From positions 2,418,001 through 2,482,000 of the forward strand of contig NZ_CP049037.1 of assembly GCF_011040495.1 (NCBI RefSeq): a DNA stretch of 64,000 bases, read 5' to 3'. The notes beneath the pieces were generated by a model. The model was given only the letters and a program-made list of their open reading frames with translations. It did not search any database and was not told the origin of the DNA. The stretch is from Pseudohalocynthiibacter aestuariivivens (GTDB lineage Bacteria > Pseudomonadota > Alphaproteobacteria > Rhodobacterales > Rhodobacteraceae). Shown here piece by piece: positions 44,831-55,192 of this stretch. Every line of letters starts with the position of its first letter. Positions within the stretch are counted from its first letter, which is position 1. The translations under genes were made by a program, and so were the position numbers.

Positions 44831-45980
44831 AGATTGGCAACAGGGTGGCTTCGGCCTCTACATCCATTGGCCCTTTTGCGAGGCCAAGTGTCCCTACTGC
44901 GACTTCAACAGCCACGTTGCGCGGGAAATCAACCAATCAAGGTGGTGCAGAGCCTATTTATCCGAACTTGACCGGGTCGCGGCGCTGACATCCGGGCGGG
45001 TCATGCGGTCCGTGTTCTTTGGCGGTGGAACGCCCAGCCTGATGGCCCCCGAAACTGTCGCAGCAATTCTTGAACGGGTCGCGCAACTCTGGACTCCTGC
45101 AAACGATATAGAAATCACGCTAGAGGCAAACCCCGGCTCGGTCGAAGCGGATCGTTTCCGAGCCTATGCGCAGGCCGGCGTGAACCGCGTTTCTATGGGG
45201 ATTCAGGCGCTGAATAACGCCGATCTTCGGCGGCTTGGACGCATCCACACTGTTTCCGAGGCGCGCGCGGCCTTTGACATCGCGCGAAATTGCTTCGATC
45301 GGGTCAGCTTTGATCTGATCTATGCCCGACAGGATCAGACACTCGAGGCTTGGAAAGGCGAGTTGAACGAAGCGCTGTCGATGGCGATTGATCACCTCTC
45401 GCTCTATCAACTGACCATCGAACCCGGAACCGCATTCGGTGATCGGTTCGCCCGTGGGACATTGCGCGGGTTGCCCATCGAGGACACTGCGGCAGATATG
45501 TTCGAGGCGACGCAAGATATCAGCGACGCCGCCGGAATGCCCGCTTACGAAGTCTCTAACCATGCCAAACCGGGATCAGAATCTCGGCATAACCTGATCT
45601 ATTGGCAGGCCGGAGATTACGCCGGCATCGGACCAGGTGCGCATGGCAGACTTACTTTGGATGGCCGCCGACATGCAACTGCCGCGTTCTCACAGCCGGA
45701 CAAGTGGCTACAACAAGTGGAGACCGGCACACCGGACAAGGTGAACTCACTTCTCGGTTCTGATGAACAGGCCGATGAATACCTTATGATGGGTCTTCGC
45801 CTGACAGACGGGATTGATCTGGACCGATATGCCGCTTTGCGGGGTGTGCCAGTTTGCAAACAAACTATCTCAGAGCTGTTTGAGATGGGTCTAGTAGAGG
45901 TCTCTTACTCTCGACTGCGCGCGACGCTTCGTGGCCGGATGGTTCTGAACGCGGTTATCGAGCGGTTGTTGACGGGCTAG
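44823..45980 (+). CDS. hemW: HemW, radical SAM haem chaperone (CPO3-like)
   Basis: The 385-residue radical SAM protein has the cluster motif Cys19-x3-Cys23-x2-Cys26 (FCEAKCPYCDFNSH), followed by SVFFGGGTPSLM and ANPGSVEADRFR. The three-residue spacing and the absence of the extra N-terminal HemN cysteine point to HemW, a haem carrier, rather than coproporphyrinogen dehydrogenase. The first family-like residues ([17 protein letters not shown]) suggest the TTG at 44823, with AAGG just before it, rather than the ATG at 44793. Last gene of the rph run; it converges with parB, 6 nt away. Confidence 0.92.
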   Translation: MTEDWQQGGFGLYIHWPFCEAKCPYCDFNSHVAREINQSRWCRAYLSELDRVAALTSGRVMRSVFFGGGTPSLMAPETVAAILERVAQLWTPANDIEITLEANPGSVEADRFRAYAQAGVNRVSMGIQALNNADLRRLGRIHTVSEARAAFDIARNCFDRVSFDLIYARQDQTLEAWKGELNEALSMAIDHLSLYQLTIEPGTAFGDRFARGTLRGLPIEDTAADMFEATQDISDAAGMPAYEVSNHAKPGSESRHNLIYWQAGDYAGIGPGAHGRLTLDGRRHATAAFSQPDKWLQQVETGTPDKVNSLLGSDEQADEYLMMGLRLTDGIDLDRYAALRGVPVCKQTISELFEMGLVEVSYSRLRATLRGRMVLNAVIERLLTG

Positions 45981-45986
45981 TGCCGC

Positions 45987-46892
45987 TCATCCATTGCTAA
46001 GAATGCGGCAGATGGTATCCAGATCGTCAAGCGATCCGTAACTGATGGACACGCGACCACCCTCTTCTCCCGTGGTATGGTCAACCACGACCTTCATACC
46101 CATCGCCGCCGACAGGTCCGCTTCCAGCGCACGGGTGTCGGCGTCTTTTTCGTTCGACGCTTTGCCTCGCTTGGTTTTGCCTGTTGGGCTGAAGACATTG
46201 TTGATACCGGTTTTGGCCAGTTTTTCGGTTTCGCGCACAGACAGGGCTTTCTTGACGACCCGCTGCGCCAATGCGACGGGATCATCTGACGTAATCAGCG
46301 CCCGCGCGTGGCCGGCCGTTAGCTGACCGTTGCGGACATATGCCTGAACAGGTTCCGGTAACTGCATGAGCCGCATTGTGTTGGCGATATGACTACGGCT
46401 TTTGCCTAGAGCTTCAGCCAGTTTTTCCTGCGTGTGCCCAAACTTCTGCATCAACTGCTGATAACCTGCCGCCTCTTCGACAGGGTTCAGGTCTGCACGC
46501 TGGATGTTTTCAATGATCGCGATTTCCAGAACTTCGGTATCGTCAAATTCACGGATCAGGACAGGAATGCGATGCAACTGCGCCTGTTGCGCGGCCCGCC
46601 AACGTCTCTCGCCAGCTACGATCTGGTAATCACCTGCTTTTCCCGGCATCGGACGCACGATGAGCGGCTGAATGATGCCTTTTTCGCGGATGGAGGCCGT
46701 CAGATCATCCAGCAGATCCTTGTCAAACTGCCGCCGTGGCTGATCTGGATTGGCACTGATCCGTTCGATCGGCACCATCATATCTGGTACTTTCGGCGCG
46801 CTATCGCTGCTGGTTTGTTGATCGGTAACGTCAGACATCAGCGCCGACAGACCTCGACCCAATCCACGTTGCTTGGCTTTTTTATCTGACAT
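45987..46892 (-). CDS. parB: Chromosome partitioning protein ParB
   Basis: ParB loads at parS and spreads as a CTP-dependent clamp to build the partition complex. The 301-residue product starts with the usual RGLGRGLSALM. It has the CTP-binding motifs (PDQPRRQFDK, YQIVAGERRWRAAQQAQ and ENIQRADLNPVEEA), a helix-turn-helix (TQEKLAEALGKSRSHIANTM) and a C-terminal dimerisation domain after a basic linker. Start ATG 46892 with GGGGGCG upstream. It follows parA by 12 nt. Its targets are the two parS sites at 48280 and 50176. Confidence 0.97.
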   Translation of the reverse strand: MSDKKAKQRGLGRGLSALMSDVTDQQTSSDSAPKVPDMMVPIERISANPDQPRRQFDKDLLDDLTASIREKGIIQPLIVRPMPGKAGDYQIVAGERRWRAAQQAQLHRIPVLIREFDDTEVLEIAIIENIQRADLNPVEEAAGYQQLMQKFGHTQEKLAEALGKSRSHIANTMRLMQLPEPVQAYVRNGQLTAGHARALITSDDPVALAQRVVKKALSVRETEKLAKTGINNVFSPTGKTKRGKASNEKDADTRALEADLSAAMGMKVVVDHTTGEEGGRVSISYGSLDDLDTICRILSNG

Positions 46893-46904
46893 CACACCGC
46901 CCCC

Positions 46905-47714
46905 TTATGCCGCTACTGCGGTCTGTTTGTGCATTAACTCTTCGGCCAGAGCCTTGTACGCCTGTGCCCCGCGCGAATTCGGATCATAGTCCAGCACGGA
47001 TACTGCATAGGATGGCGCTTCGCTGACGCGCACATTGCGCGGAATCAGCGTGCGAAACACCAGATCACCCAAATTTTCCCGCGCATCTTTCTCGACCTGA
47101 CCAGACAGATTATTGCGCGCATCAAACATGGTCAGCACGACTCCTTCGATCCGCAAGTTCGGGTTTGCGGTTTGGCGTACTTCGCGGATTGTCAGCATGA
47201 GCTGAGACAACCCTTCCAGCGCGAAAAATTCGCTTTGAAGCGGAACAAGTACGGAATGCGCCGCCACCATAGCATTAACTGTCAACAAGTTGAGCGATGG
47301 CGGGCAATCAATCAGGATATAGTCCAGCGCATACCCATCCATCGCGGTTTGGCGCAATGCATCATGCAGAAGGAAGCTGCGCTTTTCATTTGAAATCAGT
47401 TCGATATCGGCAGAGCTAAGATCAACCGTCGCAGGAATGATCATCAGATTCTCATCACTTGTTGGCTGAATGACATCGCCAAGTGCGATCTCCTCCAACA
47501 ACAACTCATATGTGGTGAACTCGCGGTCTTCGGCCTCAATGCCCAGACCAGTCGATGCATTTCCCTGAGGGTCAAGATCGACGATAAGAACACGCATACC
47601 TGCCTGCGCTAAGGCCGCGCCAAGGTTAATCGTAGTGGTGGTTTTTCCAACACCACCCTTTTGGTTCGCAATAGCTATAATCCGCGGGCCACGCGGGCGG
47701 GTCGGGTCAGACAC
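46905..47714 (-). CDS. parA: Chromosome partitioning ATPase ParA
   Basis: The 269-residue ATPase has the deviant Walker A IANQKGGVGKTTTTIN (Lys19, Lys24), Walker A' VDLDPQGNAST and Walker B YILIDCPPSLNLLTVNA. It forms DNA-bound gradients that pull ParB-parS complexes. The start is GTG and overlaps the rsmG stop by 8 nt, the conserved order rsmG-parA-parB of alphaproteobacteria. Confidence 0.97.
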   Translation of the reverse strand: MSDPTRPRGPRIIAIANQKGGVGKTTTTINLGAALAQAGMRVLIVDLDPQGNASTGLGIEAEDREFTTYELLLEEIALGDVIQPTSDENLMIIPATVDLSSADIELISNEKRSFLLHDALRQTAMDGYALDYILIDCPPSLNLLTVNAMVAAHSVLVPLQSEFFALEGLSQLMLTIREVRQTANPNLRIEGVVLTMFDARNNLSGQVEKDARENLGDLVFRTLIPRNVRVSEAPSYAVSVLDYDPNSRGAQAYKALAEELMHKQTAVAA

Positions 47715-48318
47715 GGGACACTCCTGAAATCTTCAAAATCGCGGCAGCGGGGTCAGTCAAACTAGTAGCAACTTCCAGATCGAAATGCCACTTCGATTGC
47801 GCTTCCTTTACCTCCTCTTTCCATGTTGTTCCCTTTGGGAACAGAGCGACACCATCGGGACTCAGATGGTGGTCAGCATAGCCCAATAACGATGAAAGGT
47901 CAGCCAACGCGCGCGCTGACAGCACGTCGGCGCTCAGTGGCGGCAGCTTTTCGATCCGCTCCGCGATCACCGTTCCCGCGCATTCTGTTTCGCGAAGCAC
48001 CGTGCGAAGGAACGCACATTTTCGCTGATCGCTTTCGACTAGGGTAACCTGCGCCGCAGGGCGCGTTTCCTGCAAGAGAATCGCCGCCACGATTCCAGGA
48101 AATCCGCCACCAGAACCGAGATCGGCCCAATACTCTACCCTCTCTGGCGCTATTTGCGCTATCTGGGCTGAATCGACGATATGGCGCGCCCAAAGATCAT
48201 CCAGACTGGCTCTTGAAACCAGATTGATTTTTGAATTCCACTTGCGCAACAGCTCAGCATAAATTTGCAGGCGTTCATTTGTTTCACGTGAAACATCTGG
48301 CAAAGTCTGATCGGTCAT
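47707..48318 (-). CDS. rsmG: 16S rRNA (guanine527-N7)-methyltransferase RsmG
   Basis: Methylates G527 of 16S rRNA. The 203-residue protein has [29 protein letters not shown], the SAM motif [13 protein letters not shown] and the [12 protein letters not shown] motif. Its codons 8-13 (Asp-Val-Ser-Arg-Glu-Thr) contain a perfect parS. The start ATG overlaps the mnmG stop by 4 nt. Confidence 0.96.
   Translation of the reverse strand: MTDQTLPDVSRETNERLQIYAELLRKWNSKINLVSRASLDDLWARHIVDSAQIAQIAPERVEYWADLGSGGGFPGIVAAILLQETRPAAQVTLVESDQRKCAFLRTVLRETECAGTVIAERIEKLPPLSADVLSARALADLSSLLGYADHHLSPDGVALFPKGTTWKEEVKEAQSKWHFDLEVATSLTDPAAAILKISGVSRV
48280..48295. other. parS centromere site 1
   Basis: TGTTTCACGTGAAACA, the full 16-bp palindromic consensus of chromosomal parS, lies inside the beginning of rsmG. 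ParB, encoded 1.4 kb away, should bind here. It is about 5 kb from the proposed oriC. Confidence 0.95.
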
Positions 48319-50192
48319 GCAGATTTTTCGCGAGTGTGCTGGCGAAGACGTGTCAAAAGAAGCGTCAGCGCCGCAGGCGTCATTCCGTCGATCCGTGCGG
48401 CATGGGCGAGCGTCGCAGGGCGAACCTGCCCAAGCTTCGATTTTAACTCATTGGAAAGCCCGTTGAGCGCCAGATAATCAAAATCGACAGGAATAACATA
48501 TGCTTCATCGCGTTTAACCAGCGCGACGTCCTTATTCTGCCGTTCGATATAGTTAGCGTATAACGCGTCCTTCTCCAACTGCGAGCGCGACTGAAGGTCA
48601 ATATCCTCCCATGTCGGCTCCAGTTCAATCAGGTTCTCAAAGTCGATATTTGGAAACGACAACAACTGAAAGCCGCTACGCCGCGCGCCATCCTGATTGG
48701 CCTCGATACCACAAGAAATCAAATCTTTGGGGGTGAAAAATTGATCCTCTATGCGCATACGCGCATCCTCAAGACGCTCCATCTTGCGCTCAAACACCTC
48801 TGTCCGTTTTGACCCGACACATCCGATTTCGATACCAAGTGGGGTCAGTCGCTGATCTGCGTTATCGGCGCGCAAAGACAGTCGAAACTCCGCGCGAGAA
48901 GTGAACATTCTATAAGGCTCGGAGACACCGCGCGTAATCAGATCATCGATCATTACCCCGATATAGCATTCTGCCCGGCTAAATGTAATCGGCTCCCGGC
49001 CAAGCGCGGAATTTGCGGCATTCAACCCGGCAACAAGACCTTGGGCCGCCGCCTCTTCGTATCCGGTTGTGCCATTGATCTGCCCGGCCAGGTACAGCCC
49101 GGGCACATTTTTCACTTCAAGACTGGCATTCAGGGCGCGGGGATCAACGTAATCATATTCAATCGCATAACCCGGTTGCAGAACTTCAGCGTTTTCAAGA
49201 CCACGAATAGAGCGAACATAATCAATCTGTACGTCGCGTGGCAAAGACGTAGAAATCCCATTCGGGTAGATCACATTGTCGGATAAGCTCTCGGGTTCCA
49301 GAAATATCTGATGCGATGTCTTGTCGGCAAACCTAACGATCTTGTCCTCTATCGACGGACAATACCGGGGCCCAACCCCGTCAATATGACCCCCATACAT
49401 AGCGGATCGTTCTAAATTTTGTCGAATTATATCATGTGTTTGTTCATTCGTATGCGTGATCCCACACGCCACCTGCCGTGCACTCAGCGTCTTTGACAGG
49501 AATGAGAACATAACCGGATCATCATCGCCCGGCTGCTGTTCGAGAATGGACCAATCGATGGTTTTCGCGTTCAGGCGTGGCGGTGTCCCGGTTTTGAGCC
49601 GACCAAGATCGAGGCTAAACCCATCCATGCGCTCGGCAAGTTTAATCGACGGCGCATCCCCCATGCGCCCTCCGGGCCGGGAGACGTCACCGATATGAAT
49701 GACGCCGCGTAGAAACGTCCCAGTGGTCAAAACGACCGCAGCTGATCGAATTTCTGAACCATCAGCCAGAACCACACCACGCACCCGCCGATCATCCATG
49801 ATGAAGTCACAGGCCTCACCCTCAATCACGTCAAGGTTCGGTTGTTGATCCACCTCGCGCTGCATTGCTTCGCGGTATATCTTTCGATCCGCCTGTGCCC
49901 GTGGGCCTTGTACTGCAGGTCCTTTACGACGATTCAACAGTCGAAACTGGATACCAGCCTGATCTGCAACCCGACCCATTACCCCATCCAGTGCATCTAT
50001 CTCGCGCACCAGATGCCCTTTACCAAGGCCGCCAATAGCCGGATTACAGGACATTACACCAATTCCGGCGCGCGTAAGTGTGACCAGCGCAGTGCGGGCA
50101 CCCATTCTGGCAGCGGCATGCGCTGCGTCAGCGCCAGCATGGCCACCGCCAATCACAATAACATCAAAGTTTAGATGTTTCACGTGAAACAC
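48315..50192 (-). CDS. mnmG: tRNA uridine-5-carboxymethylaminomethyl(34) synthesis enzyme MnmG (GidA)
   Basis: With MnmE it installs cmnm5U34 in tRNA wobble positions. The 625-residue protein has the FAD site [16 protein letters not shown] (GGGHAG 15-20), [28 protein letters not shown] and the C-terminal helical domain ending in the RLRQH region. The GTG start lies at the edge of a second parS, which encodes residues 1-6 (MFHVKH). MnmE ends 3 nt upstream, so the two partner subunits are produced together. Confidence 0.97.
   Translation of the reverse strand: MFHVKHLNFDVIVIGGGHAGADAAHAAARMGARTALVTLTRAGIGVMSCNPAIGGLGKGHLVREIDALDGVMGRVADQAGIQFRLLNRRKGPAVQGPRAQADRKIYREAMQREVDQQPNLDVIEGEACDFIMDDRRVRGVVLADGSEIRSAAVVLTTGTFLRGVIHIGDVSRPGGRMGDAPSIKLAERMDGFSLDLGRLKTGTPPRLNAKTIDWSILEQQPGDDDPVMFSFLSKTLSARQVACGITHTNEQTHDIIRQNLERSAMYGGHIDGVGPRYCPSIEDKIVRFADKTSHQIFLEPESLSDNVIYPNGISTSLPRDVQIDYVRSIRGLENAEVLQPGYAIEYDYVDPRALNASLEVKNVPGLYLAGQINGTTGYEEAAAQGLVAGLNAANSALGREPITFSRAECYIGVMIDDLITRGVSEPYRMFTSRAEFRLSLRADNADQRLTPLGIEIGCVGSKRTEVFERKMERLEDARMRIEDQFFTPKDLISCGIEANQDGARRSGFQLLSFPNIDFENLIELEPTWEDIDLQSRSQLEKDALYANYIERQNKDVALVKRDEAYVIPVDFDYLALNGLSNELKSKLGQVRPATLAHAARIDGMTPAALTLLLTRLRQHTREKSA
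50176..50191. other. parS centromere site 2, at the mnmG start
   Basis: A second perfect TGTTTCACGTGAAACA covers all but the first base of the mnmG GTG codon and the next codons. It lies 1.9 kb from site 1 and about 3.2 kb from the proposed oriC. ParB binding here could touch mnmG translation initiation DNA, though effects are unknown. Confidence 0.95.
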
Positions 50193-50195
50193 TCC

Positions 50196-51482
50196 TCACT
50201 TGCCGAGGCAAAAACTTGCAAAGATCTCGTCTAGCACGTTCTCGATATCGACCCGACCGACCAGACTATCAAGGGCTCGAATCGCTGCACGCAGCTCTTC
50301 AGCGGCTAAATCAGCAGATTCCTCTCCATCAGGCAGAAAACCTTGCGCTGCGGCTAGTGCTCTGTCCCCGCGTTGCATCGCATCGCGATGCCGTTCTCGC
50401 GTCGCAATCCCTGCCCGCGCGGATTGCTGAGACAAGATTGCTGTCATCCGAGCAATCAGTTCCGCGATCCCCTGCCCGGTTTTGCCCGAAACGGAAGCAC
50501 AAGCATTCGTTGTTTCGTCACCCTTGGCCCGCAGAACGATATCATCATCTTTCGGAGATATTAGCGGCGCCTCATCGGATTCAATCAAAAAAACTCTTAA
50601 ATCTGCTCGCTCGGCGCGATCCATCGCCCGGCTGACGCCGATCGCCTCAATCGTATCATCGGTTTCGCGCAACCCTGCGGTATCCAACATAGTCACAGGC
50701 AAACCGCCAAGGTCCATGCGCACTTCGATCACATCCCGCGTTGTACCGGCGATCTCTGATGTAATTGCGGCATCACGCCCTGCCAGCGCATTCAGCAACG
50801 TGGACTTTCCAACATTTGGCGCGCCGACAATCGCGACCTCAAAACCAGAGCGAATTCGCTCTGCGACACCAACACCGTCTATTTCCTTCCCTAGTGCGAC
50901 GCGAACCCGCTCGACTAGCTCCGTAACTTCGGGAGAGACATCAACTGGCACCTCCTCATCGGCGAAATCTATCGTCGCCTCTAGTAGAGCAGCGGCACGG
51001 ATCAAATCAATGCGCCACGATTCTGCTCGGCGACCAAGATCACCTGACAGCACACGCAACGCCTGTTTTCGCTGGGCTTCCGTTTCTGCATCGATCAGAT
51101 CCGCCAGACCCTCGACCTGCGCCGCGTCCAGTTGTCCGTTTTCCAATGCCCGCCGTGTAAACTCCCCCGGCAAGGCAAGGCGCAACCCTTCAACATCCGA
51201 CAGCGCAGCGAGAACAGCAGAGATCACCGCAACACTGCCATGAACCTGAAACTCTACACTTTTTTCCCCGGTAAAGCTTTTGCTCGCGTCAAAACACAGG
51301 ACAATGGCCTGATCCAAACGCATCCCATATTGATCACGCAGCACGCGCAGCGTAGCCATACGCGCGACAGGCACATCCCCACAAAGCGCAAGGCACGCAT
51401 CAAACGCGCGGTCACCGGATACCCGGATGACAGCAACGCCAGCCTTGCCGGTCGCAGTGGATACCGCATAGATCGTGTCCAT
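50196..51482 (-). CDS. mnmE: tRNA modification GTPase MnmE (TrmE)
   Basis: Partner of MnmG in wobble uridine modification. The 428-residue protein has the N-terminal tetrahydrofolate-binding domain ([54 protein letters not shown]), the GTPase domain with [25 protein letters not shown] and [10 protein letters not shown], and the C-terminal FCLGK motif with the conserved cysteine. Start ATG 51482 with GGGGGCC upstream. It lies 22 nt after rho. Confidence 0.97.
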   Translation of the reverse strand: MDTIYAVSTATGKAGVAVIRVSGDRAFDACLALCGDVPVARMATLRVLRDQYGMRLDQAIVLCFDASKSFTGEKSVEFQVHGSVAVISAVLAALSDVEGLRLALPGEFTRRALENGQLDAAQVEGLADLIDAETEAQRKQALRVLSGDLGRRAESWRIDLIRAAALLEATIDFADEEVPVDVSPEVTELVERVRVALGKEIDGVGVAERIRSGFEVAIVGAPNVGKSTLLNALAGRDAAITSEIAGTTRDVIEVRMDLGGLPVTMLDTAGLRETDDTIEAIGVSRAMDRAERADLRVFLIESDEAPLISPKDDDIVLRAKGDETTNACASVSGKTGQGIAELIARMTAILSQQSARAGIATRERHRDAMQRGDRALAAAQGFLPDGEESADLAAEELRAAIRALDSLVGRVDIENVLDEIFASFCLGK

Positions 51483-51504
51483 CACGAGGCCCCCATCGCG
51501 GGTC

Positions 51505-52776
51505 TCAGGTATTCATTGAATCGAAGAATTCCGAATTTGTCTTGGTCTGTTTCAACTTTGAAATCAGGAACTCGATCGCATCCGTCGTGCCCATAGGATT
51601 TAGAATCCGACGCAGAACAAATGTCTTTTGCAGATCAATCTTGTCTACCAACAGCTCTTCTTTCCGGGTTCCGGATTTCAGAATGTCGATGGCCGGGAAT
51701 ACGCGTTTATCTGCAATCTTGCGATCCAGAACCAGTTCAGAGTTGCCGGTACCTTTGAATTCTTCAAAGATCACCTCGTCCATCCGGCTACCTGTATCAA
51801 TAAGAGCGGTCGAAATGATCGTCAGCGATCCACCCTCTTCGATATTGCGCGCAGCACCAAAGAACCGCTTGGGCCGTTGCAACGCATTCGCATCCACACC
51901 GCCGGTCAAAACCTTACCTGATGACGGCACGACTGTATTGTAAGCTCTACCAAGTCTTGTGATCGAATCGAGTAGGATCACAACATCTCGTTTATGCTCA
52001 ACCAATCTCTTGGCTTTCTCGATCACCATCTCAGCAACTGCAACGTGGCGCGTGGCGGGCTCATCAAAGGTCGAACTAACGACCTCACCTTTAACCGAAC
52101 GCTGCATGTCAGTCACTTCTTCGGGACGTTCATCAATCAGCAAGACGATCAGGTAGCACTCAGGATGGTTTTTCTCGATGCTGTTCGCGATGTTTTGCAG
52201 GATTACGGTCTTACCTGTCCGCGGCGGTGCCACGATCAGCGACCGCTGCCCCTTACCTATGGGTGCAACCAGATCAATAATCCGCGCCGAGCGGTCCTTG
52301 ATCGTAGGATCCTCGATCTCCAGCTTAAAACGCTCGTCAGGATAGAGCGGTGTCAGGTTATCGAATGCGACCTTGTGATTGGCCTTTTCCGGGTCTTCAA
52401 AGTTGATCTGACTTACGCTGGTAACAGCGAAATACCGTTCCTGTTCTTCAGGTTGCTTGATTTCACCTTCGACCGTATCCCCGGTCCGCAGAGAAAACCG
52501 GCGGATGACTTCGGGCGATACATAGATATCATCTGGCCCCGGCAGATAGTTTGCTTCGGGGGAACGTAGAAAGCCAAACCCATCTTGCAACACTTCCAGA
52601 ACGCCATCACCGAACACGGTCCAGCCTTCTTCGGCGCGTTCCTTGAGGATCGAGAACATCATCTCGCCCTTGCGCATGGTCGAGGCGTTTTCGATCTCCA
52701 GCTCTTCGGCCATCGCCAAGAGGTCTTTGGCACTGTGTGCCTTGAGATCGGATAGGTTCAGACGGTCGTCGGACAT
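51505..52776 (-). CDS. rho: Transcription termination factor Rho
   Basis: Rho is the hexameric RNA helicase that stops transcription of untranslated RNA. The 423-residue protein has the N-terminal domain ([20 protein letters not shown]), the cold-shock-like RNA-binding fold ([38 protein letters not shown]), the Walker [16 protein letters not shown] and Walker [20 protein letters not shown] 52776 has AGGTGA before it. A frame start at 52818 lacks support. Confidence 0.98.
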   Translation of the reverse strand: MSDDRLNLSDLKAHSAKDLLAMAEELEIENASTMRKGEMMFSILKERAEEGWTVFGDGVLEVLQDGFGFLRSPEANYLPGPDDIYVSPEVIRRFSLRTGDTVEGEIKQPEEQERYFAVTSVSQINFEDPEKANHKVAFDNLTPLYPDERFKLEIEDPTIKDRSARIIDLVAPIGKGQRSLIVAPPRTGKTVILQNIANSIEKNHPECYLIVLLIDERPEEVTDMQRSVKGEVVSSTFDEPATRHVAVAEMVIEKAKRLVEHKRDVVILLDSITRLGRAYNTVVPSSGKVLTGGVDANALQRPKRFFGAARNIEEGGSLTIISTALIDTGSRMDEVIFEEFKGTGNSELVLDRKIADKRVFPAIDILKSGTRKEELLVDKIDLQKTFVLRRILNPMGTTDAIEFLISKLKQTKTNSEFFDSMNT

Positions 52777-52896
52777 GGGATCACCTGTAGCCCGCACATG
52801 ATGTGGCGGGAAAATCATATATCAATGGAAAGTGCTGTTCCCGGACGGGAGGCTGCGACGGGAAATACCCCGCTTGCCGGTCAAAGTCAACGTGGC

Positions 52897-53346
52897 TCAG
52901 AACCGGACAACGACAGATAGAACAATCACGATCATCAGGACTGTTGGGACTTCATTCATCATACGGAACTGACGCCCGCTCACAGGCCTGTCAGACGTGG
53001 TCAATTCCCTTCGGCGCTGTCCCAGCCAGCCATGGAACCATGACATGCCCAGAACGGCCGCTGCTTTGGTCCAAGGCCACACCGAACCCCAGTCGACGAT
53101 CCCCGGAGTCGCCACGAGGCACAGACCAAACACCCATGTCGCGATCATTGCCGGTGACATGATTACGCCCAGAAGTTTGCGCTCCATTTCCTGAAACACC
53201 AGATCCTTACTATCACCCGGTTCCGACTGTTCCACATGATAGACAAAGAGCCGTGGCAGATAGAACAGCCCGGCCATCCACGATATCACTGCCATGATAT
53301 GCAGTGACTTGATCCAAGGGTAGGCGTGAGTCAGGAGATCGGTCAT
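52897..53346 (-). CDS. hemJ: Protoporphyrinogen IX oxidase HemJ
   Basis: Oxidises protoporphyrinogen IX to protoporphyrin IX, just before ferrochelatase. The 149-residue integral membrane protein has four hydrophobic segments and the conserved KSLHIMAVISWMAGLFYLPR then LFVYH with histidines that bind haem. The end RFRMMNEVPTVLMIVIVLSV-type segment is also conserved. AGAGG precedes the ATG. It is the gene next to the proposed origin on the left. hemE and hemC, often neighbours in this group, are not present here. Confidence 0.94.
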   Translation of the reverse strand: MTDLLTHAYPWIKSLHIMAVISWMAGLFYLPRLFVYHVEQSEPGDSKDLVFQEMERKLLGVIMSPAMIATWVFGLCLVATPGIVDWGSVWPWTKAAAVLGMSWFHGWLGQRRRELTTSDRPVSGRQFRMMNEVPTVLMIVIVLSVVVRF

Positions 53347-53762
53347 TCATTGCCTCTTATCACAGGCCTGCCCTTTTAAATAATAAAGAAAGATAAGAAA
53401 GGATGATGATTAAGTAGGAAGCACCCATGACTGTGGATTATCGAGTTGTTCGGTCATCTATCCACAGATCATCGTATTGTGGGTAAAATCGTGATTCTTT
53501 GCATCGAAGAAAATAAGCGCCAATTTATTCTTTCTATAACAAATAGATAGATGTGCCCTATCGTATTCTCTTCTGGGGATAAAATAGGGATAATTCTCAG
53601 CGTTACGGTTTGCGCACACTAGCAGATTTATCCCATCCACAACTGTATGGAATTTGGACATCGACGTAGAAATCGCTGATACATACACAAGCCGCGCCCG
53701 ATTAGCGGTTTTTGGGGTTTTCTACCCAGTGTCGTTCGCAATTCACTCACCCGGTTGTCCAC
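53347..53762. other. oriC: Candidate chromosomal replication origin (oriC)
   Basis: This 416-nt gene-free and AT-rich stretch holds a cluster of DnaA-box-like nonamers differing from TTATCCACA by one base: 53432-53440 (reverse), 53458-53466, 53478-53486 (reverse), 53574-53582 (reverse) and 53755-53763. Two weaker ones are at 53585-53593 and 53633-53641. The left part (53370-53420) is A/T- and purine-rich and could be the unwinding element. Flanking genes diverge from it (hemJ-rho-mnmE-mnmG-rsmG-parAB to the left, maf-aroE-coaE-dnaQ to the right), the order seen around alphaproteobacterial origins, and two parS sites lie within 5.5 kb. Confidence 0.75.
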
Positions 53763-54362
53763 ATGCATCCTCGTATCATCCTCGCCTCGAAGTCTGAGAT
53801 TCGCCAAAAGCTGTTGTCGAACGCAGGCGTCGAACACACTGCAAATCCTGCGAATGTCGATGAGGATGGCATCCGCGACGCGCTCTTGGCGGAAGGGGCG
53901 TCGGCCCGCGATATTGCCGATGCACTTGCAGACGCCAAAGCAAGGAAACTGAGCGCCAAGAACCCGCAGGCGTTGGTGATTGGCTGCGATCAGGTGCTGG
54001 CCCATCGCGCCCAGTTGTTATCAAAACCAGCGACGCCGGATGATGCATTGGAACAATTGAGGGCCATGCGCGGGGACACCCATCATCTGTTTTCGGCAGT
54101 TGTCATCTATGAAGCTGGAGAGCCGCAGTGGCGCCACGTCGGACAAGTCAGAATGACGATGCGTGATCTGTCTGACGACTATCTAACCGGATACGTTGCC
54201 CGGAACTGGGACAGCATCCGCCACGCTGTCGGGTGCTACAAACTAGAAGAAGAGGGCGCGCGGTTGTTTTCTCGGGTTGATGGGGATTACTTCACCGTGC
54301 TTGGTCTGCCATTATTGGACCTGTTATCGTATCTATCACTGCGCGGAGAGTTGGAGACATGA
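53763..54362 (+). CDS. maf: Maf-family nucleotide pyrophosphatase
   Basis: The 199-residue protein starts [18 protein letters not shown], the family N-terminus, with [16 protein letters not shown] as the catalytic and substrate-binding segment and [14 protein letters not shown] near the end. Maf proteins hydrolyse canonical or modified NTPs and have been linked to septum control. The subfamily sequence GCDQ differs from the ADT of better-known members. The ATG at 53763 directly follows the last DnaA-box-like sequence. It overlaps aroE by 4 nt. Confidence 0.92.
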   Translation: MHPRIILASKSEIRQKLLSNAGVEHTANPANVDEDGIRDALLAEGASARDIADALADAKARKLSAKNPQALVIGCDQVLAHRAQLLSKPATPDDALEQLRAMRGDTHHLFSAVVIYEAGEPQWRHVGQVRMTMRDLSDDYLTGYVARNWDSIRHAVGCYKLEEEGARLFSRVDGDYFTVLGLPLLDLLSYLSLRGELET

Positions 54363-55192
54363 GCGAGCAAAACATTCCCCTCGCGGGCGTCATCGGGTCG
54401 CCTGTCGCACATTCCAAATCACCTCAGATCCATCGTCACTGGCTGAGCACGATGGGGCTGAAAGGCCATTACGTCCCGATGAACGTGAGCCAAGACGATC
54501 TGAAAACGGTTCTGCAAACCCTACCAAAGGCCGGCTTTGTCGGGGTTAATATCACGATACCGCACAAGGTCGCGGTTCTGGAGCTTGCCGATCTTGTCAC
54601 CGACCGGGCGATCCTGATCGGCGCTGCCAACACGCTGATTTTCCGTCAGGATGGCAAGATTCATGCAGACAATACCGACGGTTATGGATTCATTAAAAAC
54701 CTGCAAAATGCGCCGGGCGGATGGGATGCTCAGGCCGGTCCGGCGGCTCTGTTTGGTGCAGGCGGTGCTGCACGCGCAGTGATCGCAGCACTGCTCGACG
54801 CGGGTGTGCCAGAAGTTCTGATTGCCAACCGTACCCGCGTGCGGGCGGAGGCGCTGCGCTCGGATTTCGGTAAACGACTACGGGTTTTTGACTGGGTGCA
54901 GGCCGGGAACATGCTCGACCATGCGGCCACGGTCGTGAACACGACGTCGCTGGGCATGATCGGGCAGCCGCCATTGCGCGTGCCGCTTGATGGTTTGCAA
55001 AAGGGTGCGATGGTAACGGACATTGTTTATGCGCCGCTCAAGACAAAGTTGCTGGAGGTGGCGGAAGAGGCCGGATGCCGCACCGTTGATGGGCTTGGCA
55101 TGTTATTACATCAGGCAGTGCCGGGTTTCGAACGGTGGTTCGGTGCACGCCCGACCGTGGACAGCGCGACCCGCGCCGCTGCCCTCAGATGA
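54359..55192 (+). CDS. aroE: Shikimate dehydrogenase (NADP)
   Basis: Reduces 3-dehydroshikimate in the path to aromatic amino acids. The 277-residue protein has the substrate-binding [16 protein letters not shown], the catalytic lysine in NITIPHK, NTDGYGF, the NADP-binding [15 protein letters not shown] and the [10 protein letters not shown] motif. It overlaps maf and coaE by 4 nt each in the maf-aroE-coaE-dnaQ operon. Confidence 0.97.
   Translation: MSEQNIPLAGVIGSPVAHSKSPQIHRHWLSTMGLKGHYVPMNVSQDDLKTVLQTLPKAGFVGVNITIPHKVAVLELADLVTDRAILIGAANTLIFRQDGKIHADNTDGYGFIKNLQNAPGGWDAQAGPAALFGAGGAARAVIAALLDAGVPEVLIANRTRVRAEALRSDFGKRLRVFDWVQAGNMLDHAATVVNTTSLGMIGQPPLRVPLDGLQKGAMVTDIVYAPLKTKLLEVAEEAGCRTVDGLGMLLHQAVPGFERWFGARPTVDSATRAAALR

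Noticed and set aside
53671..53720. Terminator-like stretch (CCGC...GCGG followed by T-run) left of maf
   Set aside because: Only four base pairs with a long loop; more likely part of the AT-rich origin region.
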